Positions 1 to 11,164 of a DNA stretch of 64,000 bases are shown piece by piece. The position numbers and the translations under genes were made by a program. The DNA is taken from assembly GCA_959347315.1 (NCBI GenBank), contig OY365810.1, forward strand, positions 32,145,083-32,209,082, written 5' to 3'. Position 1 is the stretch's first letter, and the number at the start of each line of letters is the position of its first letter. The notes beneath the pieces were generated by a model. The model ran no database searches. It saw only the letters and a program-made list of their open reading frames with translations, and was not told the DNA's origin. Source of the DNA: Bimastos eiseni. Taxonomy: Eukaryota; Annelida; Clitellata; Crassiclitellata; Lumbricidae.

Positions 1-404
1 GTGCGTTTTTGTGATCGTATCGCATTGGTGATCATGGACGACAGCGAATCGTACAAAATAATGTGCTCGATTTTATGTAGCGATCGCATGGCCGGGCAAT
101 AATCATTTTTAATTGATCGGGCCAATACGTTGACCTACCGTGCCATTAAAGTCGACGCGCACGGACCTCGTTAGCCAGAGATTTTTTAATCTGAAAGAAA
201 CCACCGTCTCAAAACGAATCACGATTCAATCGCGCTCTTGTTTCGCAGAGGATTGATTATAATGAAACGCCGTCTACGCTCTAATCAATATGGCTAAGTG
301 GGTCAGCTGTGACGTTCACAACCAAATGGTCCCACTAATTCTTAGGCGATAGTGTAGGCAAGAAATTTTTTGTGCAACATTTAATAAATGGTTCACACTT
401 TTGT

Positions 405-1279
405 GGGTAAATTCGAGCTGAATGCGATGATAGTTAAATTATTAAGATCATAATTATTTAAAGGTCTATGGTGACAAGCTCTGATAAATAACCTTAGAAA
501 AATCCTTTTTCTAAAGATAAATAAGAGAAAGTATCAGCCAAGAAACCAAAGTTTCTGGATTAGATTAGTCCACAGCCGGCTATAGCTCGATTCGCGTAGT
601 TTCCAAAAAAATCGTAGGTGCAGTGTCGCACTCTAAATTCTAGTGTGCGATGGCTTAACGGCCGTCTATCGTAGAACCAAAGATGCAATAGGCTAGTTAG
701 ATAATCCATCATACCGCTTGCTGCATGCAGAACTTCTCAGGCTCTCACTACTGTATTTAGTTCATTACATTGAACAATATCTCACTAATATAATGGTTTC
801 ACAGCGGACTTACGTTTGGATGTGTGAAACTCAATTGGGTCCGTGTGTGGGTGGGTTTTCGCTGAAGTCAGAGTGTTGGTGATCTTGGTCCATTTGGTGG
901 AACTGGTGACGTTTGGTAAGAATGGCGCTTTCTAATCAAAATTTAATATAACAATAGCCCTGGTCATAAAATTGGTGATGCCAGCATCCAGCAATGAAAA
1001 ATAATTAGACAAGAAATGAAAATGCCTTCTGGATTGATTCACATTAATTGCGAGTGAATGGGCAGTAAGTCTCAATTAATAGGTGGTTAAACAGACTATT
1101 CACAGCATGAATAATTATTTGGCAATTAAAAGTGATCATAGTTCTAACAAAAACCTACGTGAAGCAAACGATTGCGATCATTAGTCCGCTGTAACCATTA
1201 CTATAAAAACAGACCGAAAATGAGATCACATCTGAAAAACTAACGTCTGCAGTGACTCCATTGTGAGCAAGGCTATTAT
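405..1279. other. Segment present only in the left alpha copy
   Basis: In the right copy the sequence passes from TTCACACTTTT (33382) directly to ATGTAGGACTG, whereas here about 875 bp lie between the same two flanks. No long open frame, terminal inverted repeat or target duplication is evident, so insertion here and deletion there cannot be told apart. I recognise nothing in it. Confidence 0.7.
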
Positions 1280-1344
1280 TATGTAGGACTGTAGGGTGAA
1301 CATAATGTTGTGGTGGTGGAGGTGATGGTGGCGGTTGTACAACG

Positions 1345-1474
1345 GTGGTGGTGGTGATGATGATTATAATAATAATAACAATAATAATAATAACAATAAT
1401 AATAATAACAATAATAAATAGTATCAGCCACAATAGTGATGGTAATAAGGATGATGATGATGATGATGATGATG

Positions 1475-1522
<48 letters not shown>

Positions 1523-1740
1523 GTCATAACAAAAATAGTAACATTAGTGGTGGAAGTAATGACCGAAGTAGTGTTAGTAATAGCAGTGATACAGAAATTT
1601 ATATTAATGAGTATGATAATAATAATAATGATTATGAAAATACTGATAATAATAATAGTAATAGTATTAATAATAATATCAAAAATGATAATAATAAAAA
1701 TAATAATTATAATAAAAGTAATACTAACAACCATATTTGC
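1345..1740. repeat. Compound (GAT)n/(AAT)n microsatellite
   Basis: About 400 bp of trinucleotide runs: GTG, GAT, then long AAT runs with interruptions. It lies just downstream of the stop codon of gene A on the minus strand. The right copy (33447-33862) has a different arrangement of runs. Poly-Asn/Asp/Ile frames here are low-complexity translations, not genes. Confidence 0.95.
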
Positions 1741-1859
1741 ATCTCTTAGGTAAAAATAATTGTCCCCAATTTGAAAGTCCTGTAGGATCTCATGTTACAG
1801 ATGAAAAATAATACTAGTTTTTCTGTTTTTAAACTCCACAAATATCGTCTGCACATCTA

Positions 1860-4800
1860 TTACAGAAAGTACGCAGCCGATTTCGTTTTAATTCGAAGAG
1901 GGCAAACGATCAGAAGTTGCTGGTGTGCCACACGACGATGAACTTGCAGCTGACCGCGATGACTGGTGTACAGATGCATTTTGCGTGGGAATTGGTTGGA
2001 CATTAGGATGTTAAGAGCCGACTGGTCAAACCGATGACATCCGGCCCAAACGTCTTTCCCTTTGAAATTGCACCACAACTGACGGGTGGGAGCAATGCAT
2101 TCCTCTCTAAGGGCGCACAGTACCCACCAGAATATGATCCTGCTATATATTTCTTCCGTTCGATGAAAGTAGATACTGTTGGCTCCGTACTGTTGGTTAT
2201 TGTCGGAGTCCTTGGCAGAAATAGGAAGGAATCGATACATTCCTTTGTGAGTGACTGCGAAATTGGAATGGCCCGTTCGTGCAAATGTCAGAATTCCACC
2301 GCTGCTAAATACTTCGTCCAGTGTCAGACTCAGATTGTTTGCCTTGAAACGAATGGATGAATCAAACCAGAAGACTCGAGGCAACTCAGACAACATCTCC
2401 TGAGATAACATTACTAAGATTACGTTATCCTCAATAAATATTGATAGAGGAGAGCTATGCATGTTCATGAAACAAGATTGGTCATTTGCGAGTGAGGGAA
2501 GATAAAAGGAGGGAATTGGGAAGGGAGAGGGGAAATAGAGAACAGGAGTAGAGGTACGTAGAGACGAAACGAGGGAGAGGGAGGGAAGGATGTAGTAGGA
2601 GTGAGAGAAGGGTGTAGTAAGAGCGAGAGGTAGCTCAGGTAGGGAAAGAATTAAGGAAAGAAGGAGGGAGGTAGGCAAGGATGGAGGAACGGAGGAGGAG
2701 TTATAAGGATCGAGGCAGAGAGATACAGAGACAAAAAAGACGGGTAGAGTACAAGTACAGTCAGTATCGCATAGAAGCAGAGAATTTCCTGCATGAAGAG
2801 GATGCAAACTAATGATCCGATAGATGTGAAACTGTTAGTATAGTCACGATGCATCCCGTCAGACAGTACAGGAAGGGTAAGGACAATAAGCACGCTTATA
2901 ACGCTGCCGTTGTGTAATTATGGCAGATAACTAGTGTGATATTTGGCTCAAAGGCTATCATGGCATTTGTGGCTCTATCACCTGATAGATTTCTTAAGGT
3001 ATTACGTTTTTAAATGTCGTCCTTATCTAACCGCAGCTCTCATCATCACCCTTCAATTGGCTCCAACACAGGATAATATGGCAATTCCTTCATCCCATAT
3101 TTCCCTCATGCGGAATGGTAGCCTCGCCGTCCTTGGTCCCTCGCTCAGAAACACTCAGTGGTGCAATCACCTCTATCAGCTTTTGCCCTTATGCGATAAT
3201 ATTTCATTACGGTTTAAATCCACTGAAAATAATCGTGGACATTTCCGCGTGTTTAGTCTGGAACTCTCCTCAAAGGGGCTTCGTGGAAGAGACGCTGCAA
3301 AGCTGTGGTATTACGGTTATTAAATTTCTAGTTTCAGTGTGGTAGACACTTACGTGTACTATTAGTGGCTTAAATGCGTAATTTTTCAGGTATTGGACGT
3401 GGGATGGATATCTGGAGTAGTTGAACTTTCGGTATATAACGCCACATAACGATTTAATCTGAAATGACAAGTCACAATTAATGTTCTCATTAACCCAACA
3501 CCATGAGTACAACACAGTTCCAAGAATTCGAAATAAGAATTCGTTGAAAGCATTTTTTTAAACAATCGAACTTTCATGAAGCCGTGTTTCATGCTTTTTT
3601 AAATTTATTTCAGTCTAACTTCTAAAGCGCTTTGGTTTCATAATCAATAATAATAACAATTATACTTAACTAAAAATGTTGACGTTTGTTTTGACTTTGC
3701 ATAATCGTTAGAACATAGTCTATCATAGGTTAAGTAATAATTATCACGCATTGTTATTGCGTGGCCACGATCTATACATTTATTATCATTTTATCATAAC
3801 GTGGTCGCGATGCGTAATCTTTTTAGTTTTTTTTACAAGATTGAAAGACAATAGGGTTGGACTTCGCGGATCCCTTGCTGCGCGAGGACATGGGCACGTG
3901 CCTCGCATGCCTGCATTTAGTTGTTTAAAAGGCGCTGTTCATTTTGTCAATGTCTTGCATATGGGTTTAAAAATAGAATCCACATCTTTACAAACTGACT
4001 TACCCACAGTAACCTGGCATCTGCGTGTATGAACGTATGCACATTAGGGAACAGACATAAGCCCCTGGACAAAAGGCCTCCAAGACTAGGACATAAACCA
4101 CCCAGATTAAACCACAAGGTCACAGAACAGCCCAATACTTACAAAACCTTTATGATAACGCGTGACACTGACTGGAACTAACCGACTGTCTTTATTTTCT
4201 AATTAGCCTTCAACTGTCAATAAATGCACGTTAGTGACCGCATAATTTTATGACAGTGCGTATCACTGACTTGATGCTGCATTTATGCATCTAACAAGAG
4301 AGATTGAAAATTCATAAGGGAGCTTGTCCTTTGACAGAATGTCTGATTTGCTAGACAAATTATTATATTGACACTTAATATTTAAGTAGAGATCATAGCT
4401 GTGTCTCCTGTATGATATGATAATTAATTGATCGTTTTCTTGCTAAAACATAAATTGAATGGTCAAAAATAATTCGAGCTTAAATGGAAACTACAATGAC
4501 GACAACATTTAGCTAACTGTTTGTCGTACATGCGTAGGCTCAAAATAAAATCAAAAGTGTTATATTGTAACCAATCGGAAAAAAATACATGTCACAAAAT
4601 GCAGAAAACAGACTTAATATTGGCTACAATGGGAGCCCCAAAACCAACGCATATCCCGCTAGATAGGGACCCCCCTATATACCAACCACATAAAACTAGT
4701 AGGCTAAATGGCAATTTCTCTTTAATGAAACTTAATTATAAAACGCAACAAGAAACCAAGTGAAACACATGATCGAACAGAGCCCTAACTACAAGCAGTC

Positions 4801-7800
4801 ATATGCACCATTACAATACATTGTTTGGACACTTGATGTTTGGTGTAGTAATTATGAATTAATTACGAATTAATGAGGAAGGCTAGTAACTTATTCTTAA
4901 ATGGTATAGAATTATTTGGCAGGCGAATTTCAAACGATATTTGATTTCAAGATGAGGATCCAGAGAACTTTATATTAAGTCCGTGCATTAGCTCGAGCCT
5001 TTATGGGGCGATATGCTGTTATATTTCTAGTATTGTGAGTATGGTTGTCAAGTTCTTATGAAAAGTATCCTCTAAAGACAGCAGGGAGTAAGCCGTGTTC
5101 GTATCTGTATATGAATTCAGACATTTGAAGGACCCTAATTTGACTAATTTTCAATAACTTATACTTTTGGTAGTATGCATCCGTATAAGTGCCTCTACCC
5201 GTAACTGCTATTATTCTTACCGCTCTCTTTGTAGTAGCACTAGTTTTCTAAGCCCATATCACATTGCAAATGGTAAAGTATGGACAGGCTACTTGTAATC
5301 ATGCTGCGGCTCGCTAACTTTAAATTAAACGATGATGTTATTATGATTAATAAGTTGGATTGATGAGTTATAGCGTATAATATTTTACAATAGAACTCTT
5401 CATAGAGGAGCATCTGTTTGGCGGTTCTTTTGTCCGACGTAATTATTACTTCTTCTTTGTACTTCTACCGTTGTTCTACGACGTCGTCATGTTTCAGGTA
5501 TGGATTATATCCAATTCACAACTGGATGCAGAATTGTGACCACTTCTCAGCAATACTTTCTTTTCTTAAGCTTAGCACAATCATATCAATGATCTGCAAC
5601 TGATCCTTATTATTATCTCGTGACCGAAATAGAGTCGTTGGTCTACATTTTGTGCATGTGTTCCATAGGGATGAGTCGGATGGTTGGTTTGGTAGTCACC
5701 CAGGGAATAAACGTTTTGATGCTAACAATAAAGTTAGTATAGCCTACATTGGAGCTTTTACACTACGATCCGATTCGACCGATGTCAGACCAATTGTCAG
5801 ACCTGTTATCGTTATCGTAGCCAAGGCCTCTAAGGACCTCCTTTATTTAAGTTTTGTGCTATAGTTCTGGTCTTTATAATTATTTGCTTAGCCTGCTAGT
5901 CATTATCTTTCTCCGTCTGTCTGTTTGTCTCTCTCTCTTACTATGTCTCTCCGTCTTTGTCTCTCTGTCTCCATCTCTCTTTTCTCCATTTCTCTCTCTT
6001 TCTATCTCTATCTCTCGACCTTTGTCTCTCTGTCTTTCTCTGTCTCTGTCTATCTGTCTGTATGACTGTTTCTCTCTGTCCATCTCTCTTTCTCGTACAG
6101 CTTTTCGCATTAGTGCAACTACATAGTTGGGCAATATATCACTGCTCTTGCTCCGTGTAATTCTGTTTCTCTCTCTTTACTCATATAAGTTTCATGCACG
6201 TTGGTGAATTGACACCCTAGTCAGATTAAGATGTTAGACCTGGCGTAATAGAATGTTGACGAAAATGATTTGGTTCAAAAATTCCTCATGTCGGATAATT
6301 ATTCTCTAAGGAGGGAGTATAGGCCATGGACGTCTATCCCCTGTGAGTGATGGAAGAAAAACTCCCGGTCCGAAGTATCAGAAAGGCAATCGAATATATA
6401 TTGATTTCTACATCATTAAACTTTTCTGTAATGTGGTACTGGTAAATTATTAATTTGCTATCTATTTATAATTACATAATGAGCATAGTTAATGCTGATT
6501 TCATGGGGTTTTACATTCATATAACTCGCCAATGTGGTCTGGAAGCAGAAATTTTGTCAAAAATTATTACCGCCTCACTTGCACTATGTTCGTCACATCC
6601 ATGATGAAACGTCAAAGTCACAAATAAGACGTGGAGCACTGATGCCGGTGCATTGATATCAAATTCATTTAATATTATTTTGGAAACAGGTAACAATTAT
6701 TTTAGATGCGAAGTTAGCAATATTTGCAACAGCAGACGGCAATAGGAACCGGAAGCAAGAAGATATGTAGCCTAAAGAAGATAGGTAACCGGTTCCAGGC
6801 AATTTGTAGTAGTACCGGGTAATAGACTAGCATCAAGTGTCATTGTCTGAAAATGTGAATGATTCTAATTTAAGATTAATTTATTAGAATGCAAGCTTAC
6901 GGTTTCATTTTTACATTTTTACAGTGTTACAATAGCCTATGAAGTTTGTCATAAACTTAAATATATCCTCCCCAGAGACTCATAAAACTATCCCTCTGCT
7001 TAAAATTGTACGCCTATGCCAAGGAACCTCCCTATCTAGACGCCTCTGGTATAGGCTGTCAGTGACCATGATAATTTGTCATTTCTCTCATCAAACAATT
7101 ACTTGCGGCTGTGGGCCGATTACAAGCATCAGGTATCGTTTACCTTGCTGATGGCATATTCTGGTCGATTGAAGTCGAGATCGTAAAAGTAAATCGGGTG
7201 ATTCGGTAGAAGTTTCTGAATATTTCCAATGGCGTCCATTGCAGCGTGAAAATAGTTTTTATTTGCGGCAGTGACAAAAACAAAGTCATTGAGGTTTTCT
7301 CTTCTGATGGGAACGAAGTCTTTTATAGGAATTCGAAGCTCCTGTAGGTAACTTGAAGACAGATTGAAAGAACTGCCAATTGTGATTGAACTTCCTTCAG
7401 ACGTGGTGCAATAACGAGGATCTGGCCAGTTGATTGATAGACATTGGTCCGCTATATTAATCTACATGAAGTGAGAAAACAAACGCATAATGTAAATCTC
7501 AATGCGATGGATCACATTCAAGCATTGATGCAATAGTACTATGGTATAGCATGATTTTCAGTTAAAGACGACAAAGACAAGAACACGTAGACAGAGGCAA
7601 GCGGTCGTATATACAGACAGACAATTAACAACGACAATCACCAATGAAGCGCTCATAATTATAATGACCGTCAGAGAGACGGACAGAGAGACAGACACAA
7701 AAAAGAGACAGAAGCAAGCATTCATAATTGCGAGAGACACAGAGACAAACACAATGTGAGACACACAGACAGAGTCATTGAACCAGATATGAGTAAAACG

Positions 7801-8003
7801 GAATCACGAACAGACAAAGAAAGAGATAGAGATGTAATTAATAAATGTACCTGATTCGGCTGATATGTTGAAACTTTAACAGAAAAACTATTTTTCTCGG
7901 TTTTCTGCAGAAGAGACGTCAAAATAATGAAGAAAATAATTATTTCCACAGCCAATACTCTCCTTTTTGTGACCAAAACCCAAACACTGCTTGTCTTTGG
8001 CAT
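1860..8003 (-). CDS. Gene A: DUF1647-like type II membrane protein, intact
   Basis: Four exons: 8003..7851, 7461..7144, 3458..3354, 2399..1860; all introns are GT-AG and all junctions phase 0, giving 371 aa ending in TAA. Residues 16-32 are a hydrophobic signal anchor after a basic KRR, so the rest should be luminal. VFVTAAN is at about 112-118, IYFYDLD at 141-147, FNYSRYPSH at 169-177, FKPLIVH at 186-192, FWFDSSIRF at 202-210, cysteines at 287, 293, 302, 313 and 358, and CHRFDQSALNIL at 313-324. The motif order matches DUF1647 (PF07801) as I remember it; a Golgi glycosyltransferase-like role is inference. The start ATG is the one directly before the anchor. Introns are 389, 3685 and 954 bp. 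Gene B is its near copy, differing at five residues seen here (one in exon 1, one in exon 3, three in exon 4). Confidence 0.82.
2480..2720. repeat. Purine-rich tract in intron 3 of gene A
   Basis: Long G/A-rich stretch (GGGAGAGGGAGGG type) on the plus strand, hence CT-rich on the transcribed sense of gene A. The right copy at about 34625-34850 is shorter by one internal unit. The Ser/Leu/Pro-rich frames through it are compositional. Confidence 0.8.
4880..5330 (-). mobile_element. LINE reverse-transcriptase C-terminal fragment, degraded
   Basis: Read on the minus strand, about 5310-4880 gives the order of blocks seen at the end of many non-LTR retrotransposon RT proteins: a TICNVIW-like block, KRAVRIIAV, HTD-like YTDAYYQKYKLLKI, FIYRYEHGLLP, HTHNTRN, then an FSG..W-N-like and IRLPNNS..FK tail. 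Stops interrupt it (for example after the VIWA block). It lies in intron 2 of gene A and is shared with 37005-37450, so it was inserted before the alpha duplication. The clade is not determined. Confidence 0.65.
5915..6095. repeat. Imperfect (TCTC/TGTC)n repeat
   Basis: A 180-bp pyrimidine-rich stretch of TCTCTGTC/TCTGTCTG-like units in intron 2 of gene A. Open Ser/Leu/Cys frames and the antisense Arg/Glu frames here are simple-sequence artefacts. Its mate is at 38041-38228. Confidence 0.88.
7585..7775. repeat. Imperfect (ACAGAGAG)n repeat in intron 1 of gene A
   Basis: GACAGA/GAGACA units lie between exons 1 and 2 of gene A. The same kind of repeat occurs at the same place in F/G (about 14485-14590), suggesting it is ancestral to this subfamily's intron 1. 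Confidence 0.75.
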
Positions 8004-9789
8004 TTTTGAACACTTCTGATCGAGTTCACGCTACAAAACAAAGCTCATTCTTGCATTATTTAAATAGAAAATAGTTACATAGGATACTAAATGCATCAAG
8101 TCTTGGCGGAGTGTCGTTATGACATCGCTAAAGAATGTCTAAATAGGTTTAGCTAAATCTTTAACCGAGTCACAACCCATGAACTTGATTCAAGAACTAA
8201 TATCAACTAATATTCAAGAAATAACATCAGACCAAACGAGTCACTAATCCTCACTATGTTATCTGGCAGCAAAATGAATATACTTGAATAGTTTGTCCTA
8301 TAGAGTCGATCTTACCTCATATAACAATTAAATACCAAATCCCATCATTAATTGAGCTCCAATGCATATAAAGAAAGTAGGCCCATCAGTGTGCGCGTTG
8401 AACATAGACAGTCCTCTTGGTGGATCCAGAGTCTAACTACATCTTGTGGCAATTGTTCGCCGCATTCATTCAAAATTTGCTTTCGTTCATTGAACTCAGC
8501 AGACGACAGAGTATGCAACTGAAAAGAGACGCTTCGAAGCACTGTGAAATAGGGCTGTCAGGTAGTTTAATATACGCGTTGCCTTAGAATTTAGGGTTAA
8601 AATTAGAACATCACGACTCTCAGCGTTGCACATCAACGGAAAAATAGAGTTCAGAAAGGGTTCAGTTTGCCTTCGGTACAGCTGTGTTGGCAAAAACATG
8701 TTTTGTTGGTTCCAATTTCATCGTATATATATACATATATATATATATATGTTTAGGCGTCCTTAAATGTACACAAAAGACGTCTCGGCCACGAACACCG
8801 TCATATAAATTGCGACCATAACTATGTACATTGTATAGCGTCATTTCAAGGGCAATTAAACACAGGCGTTTTTGAGCCAGCCTGAAATCATTAACGATGG
8901 AAGTTCTGATCTATAAGCAACCAATGATAAGATAACTTGGAAAGTCACAAGCACCGTGATCCCGATCATACACAAACCATGCCAACAAACTCTTCGCATC
9001 AACAAAGAGAGATTAAGAAGGTTGACGATGAGAAGGCAGCGTATGTACTGCATGAGTCATCGTTAAATATATATATCAATAACCGGCTGTTATTGCAATT
9101 TTGAAGAAGCAGCGCCTTCAGAAACTAGACAATTATGAGCTTTTGGCCATTAAAACAATTTTTATCAATGATGAAATTCAGAAAGTAAAGTTAATGAAGG
9201 CGTTCTAATTGCCTTCCAACTTCTAAATTTGTTGCGCAGAGCAGTCACCAGAGCGCCCAAGTTTCATAACATTACTCCCATCATACTCAAATAGCTCCCT
9301 ACAATTATACTACAATCCCAAATGCTTTCGTGAACTGTTCACCATTCAACCAAGTCGTTCCACTCGATCATCATCCTGTTTAGTCTCTCTCGATCCCCGG
9401 ACACGTCTCAGTTCAATTTCTCTAACCGAGCCATATTCATCACAGCACCATGTGTTTGGAACTGAATAATACTAAGTAATTAACTCAATGAATTAGTTAA
9501 AAATTAATACCTCGACAAATGATCAACAAATCTGTATATAAAACAACATTCTTTCAGCTAGTCTTGGGCTACAATTAGTCGATGAATGGCACGGCAGCTT
9601 CCAGGGCAAAGTTCAGGGCAAAGTTGGAGGTAATCACCGAAATACCCAAGCAGGTTCAAGCAACCGAGTCATGTTGTGCGAAAACTCAACGAACGCACAC
9701 CAATGGACGACTTGCGCAGCATAGCCCATGATTTTTAGTTTGTATAAAGCAAAAATATAGAACGACACGGCAATAGATTGCATATTCAT
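8004..9789. other. Intergenic segment upstream of gene A
   Basis: No recognised gene. Two minus-strand frames are kept in both alpha copies: 8348-8542 (64 aa, near-identical at 40478-40672) and 8856-9053 (65 aa). The second begins with basic residues then a hydrophobic run (ITVLVTFQVILSLVAY) that resembles family exon 1 in design, but it has no convincing CAG/GTA donor after the segment. A short (AT)n run lies at about 8727-8750. The promoter of gene A should lie near 8004-8300, but I see no decisive core element. Confidence 0.4.
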
Positions 9790-10018
9790 GTGGCACGGTG
9801 GCTGATTGGTTAGAGCGGTCGGCCCGTGACACTCAGCGTACGCTAAGTGAGCGGGTTCGACCCTCGTCCGAGGCGTCACTGTGTAGGGACTGTGAGCAAG
9901 TCCTTCGCGCACAATTCCTCTGCAGTACAACTGCAATTGCGCCATCGAGGCGTGTGCACTTCTGAGCAAATCTGTTGGAAGAAGGGTGATCTCAAATTTC
10001 AGAAATGAATAAAACATT
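9790..10018 (+). mobile_element. tRNA-derived SINE, copy 1
   Basis: A box-like TGGCTGATTGGTTAGAGCGG and B box-like GGTTCGACCCTCG are spaced as in a tRNA head. They are followed by a tail containing GAGCAAGTCCTT(C/T)GCGCACAA and CTGCAGTACAACTGCAATTG, which also occurs at 23869, 41916 and 50602. The attached non-tRNA tail and the multiple copies argue for a SINE instead of a functional tRNA. The 3' limit is approximate. Confidence 0.8.
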
Positions 10019-10339
10019 ATACATGTATATGAATTCTATGAAACATTCGTCTGCTACTTCTACGATATTATAAAAAATGACATTTTTAACATTCATTAGC
10101 CTCTTATATGTTTATTGACGGGGTGGGAGCAATTTACCGGGGAGCATTTGACTCGAGAGGAAATAGACCGGAGACAGTAAGAAATGATAATTTTGCACAC
10201 CTACAACTGATGAGGGAACTCGAATGGCCTCTAAAATTAGCTGTATACAAAAGAGGCTGTCTGTCGAATTAATTCTCGAGTGCACAGATGCAAGCATATA
10301 CTGCATACCACCACAACATAATAACTCAAGGTCTGTATT

Positions 10340-10665
10340 TATCAAAGAGCATTGTTTATTTTGCTTTAGTTATTTGTTGATCTATTCCTCAGCAACGGAT
10401 CCAGAGTAATTGTATCGACGTCTTATGGCAACAAACGTTCCTACCTTCTCACGTGGCATAATGCAATGTTCCTTGGCATTAGCAGTGCGTTCGTTTATAT
10501 TTAAGAAAAACGCAAACAGACTACAGTGTTATCTTAATATTTTAATAGTGCAGACTGCAGCTGCACTGCCTACTAGATCCATGATTACAAAAGCAATCAT
10601 CGCCAGTTGGTTATGTCTCAGCTCTACTACCTCGACTGCCAGATAGCGACCAAGAAAAAGCAGCT
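10340..10665. promoter_or_regulatory. Conserved intergenic block, alpha version (function unknown)
   Basis: Diverged but alignable to 17420-17705, 26316-26600 and 61758-62043. Shared landmarks in order are TCCTCAGCAA, GATCCAGAGT, TTATGGCAAC, GTGGCATAATG/CATGGCATAATG, TTGGCA(T)..GCAGTG, TATTTTAATAGTGCAGA and GCTGCCAGATAGCG. It always lies in the gap 3' of a family exon 4 and upstream of the next gene's exon 1 on the minus strand. An open frame runs through both versions, but coding status is unsupported. It could be a regulatory or insulator block, or an old repeat. Confidence 0.4.
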
Positions 10666-10720
10666 AATTTTCTTTATCACACTATCTGTACGTATGTCAC
10701 TGGCGCATTGAATAGGAAAT

Positions 10721-10725
10721 GTACG

Positions 10726-10759
<34 letters not shown>

Positions 10760-10815
10760 TGTATGTATGGCTCCGTACTGTTGTATGTATGTATGTATAT
10801 ATATATGTATGTATT
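10721..10815. repeat. (TATG)n microsatellite
   Basis: About 95 bp of TATG/GTAT units, interrupted at about 10768 by GGCTCCGTACTGTTG, a 15-mer that also occurs in family exon 4. Its mate is at 42847-42950. Confidence 0.93.
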
Positions 10816-11164
10816 TTGACATCTATATGAAATGCATACACCTGCCATCAATGACTTCCATCCATTCCAGCCTATTCTGTGACCACTCACCTTCCTTGTC
10901 CATTTTGAGTAATTTTAAATGATATGGAATTTATAAATTTCATAAAAGTTGACGACTTTGTATTTAATATTTGACGAGTATGAATTTGAATGACAGTTTT
11001 ATGATAAGAGCATGACCTGCAAATGTACAAAGTATTGATTTTTTTTACAAAACATGTGGTTTTTCCTGTACACCCCTCACGCTGATGGGGGACGGCCGCT
11101 GTCGCAATTCCAACGCTATAGAAGCAAAAGTTTTCTCACGATCATTTTGCATGCCATCACTTAG

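Larger units (their letters stand above)
1..10881. repeat. Segmental duplication alpha, left copy
   Basis: Collinear with 32982-43013, including the whole of gene A/B, the same LINE fragment, SINE, (TATG)n and CT-rich tracts. Many single-base differences and small indels separate the copies, so this is not an exact assembly duplicate. The left copy has an extra stretch at about 405-1279 and different microsatellite lengths. The two copies stop matching after ATTCTGT at about 10881/43013. The left edge lies outside the window. Confidence 0.93.

Noticed and set aside
1279..1753. Long poly-Asn, poly-Ile and poly-Asp frames
   Set aside because: They are translations of trinucleotide microsatellites and occur on both strands in several frames.
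2003..2284. A 93-aa minus-strand frame repeated in every copy (also 13010, 18541, 27441, 34147, 45642, 53942, 62879)
   Set aside because: It is the other frame of exon 4; its recurrence follows from duplication of the true exon. The true frame has splice borders, cysteine pattern and the family motifs.
2034..2360. Plus-strand frames of 60-108 aa over exon 4 copies
   Set aside because: Antisense shadows of the same exon, no independent features.
5854..6160. Ser/Leu-rich and Arg/Glu-rich frames around 6 kb and 38 kb
   Set aside because: Simple CT/GA repeat translations.
10768..10782. 15-bp match to exon 4 (GGCTCCGTACTGTTG) inside the (TATG)n repeat
   Set aside because: Too short to call conversion or a shared element; noted only because it is exact and present in both alpha copies.
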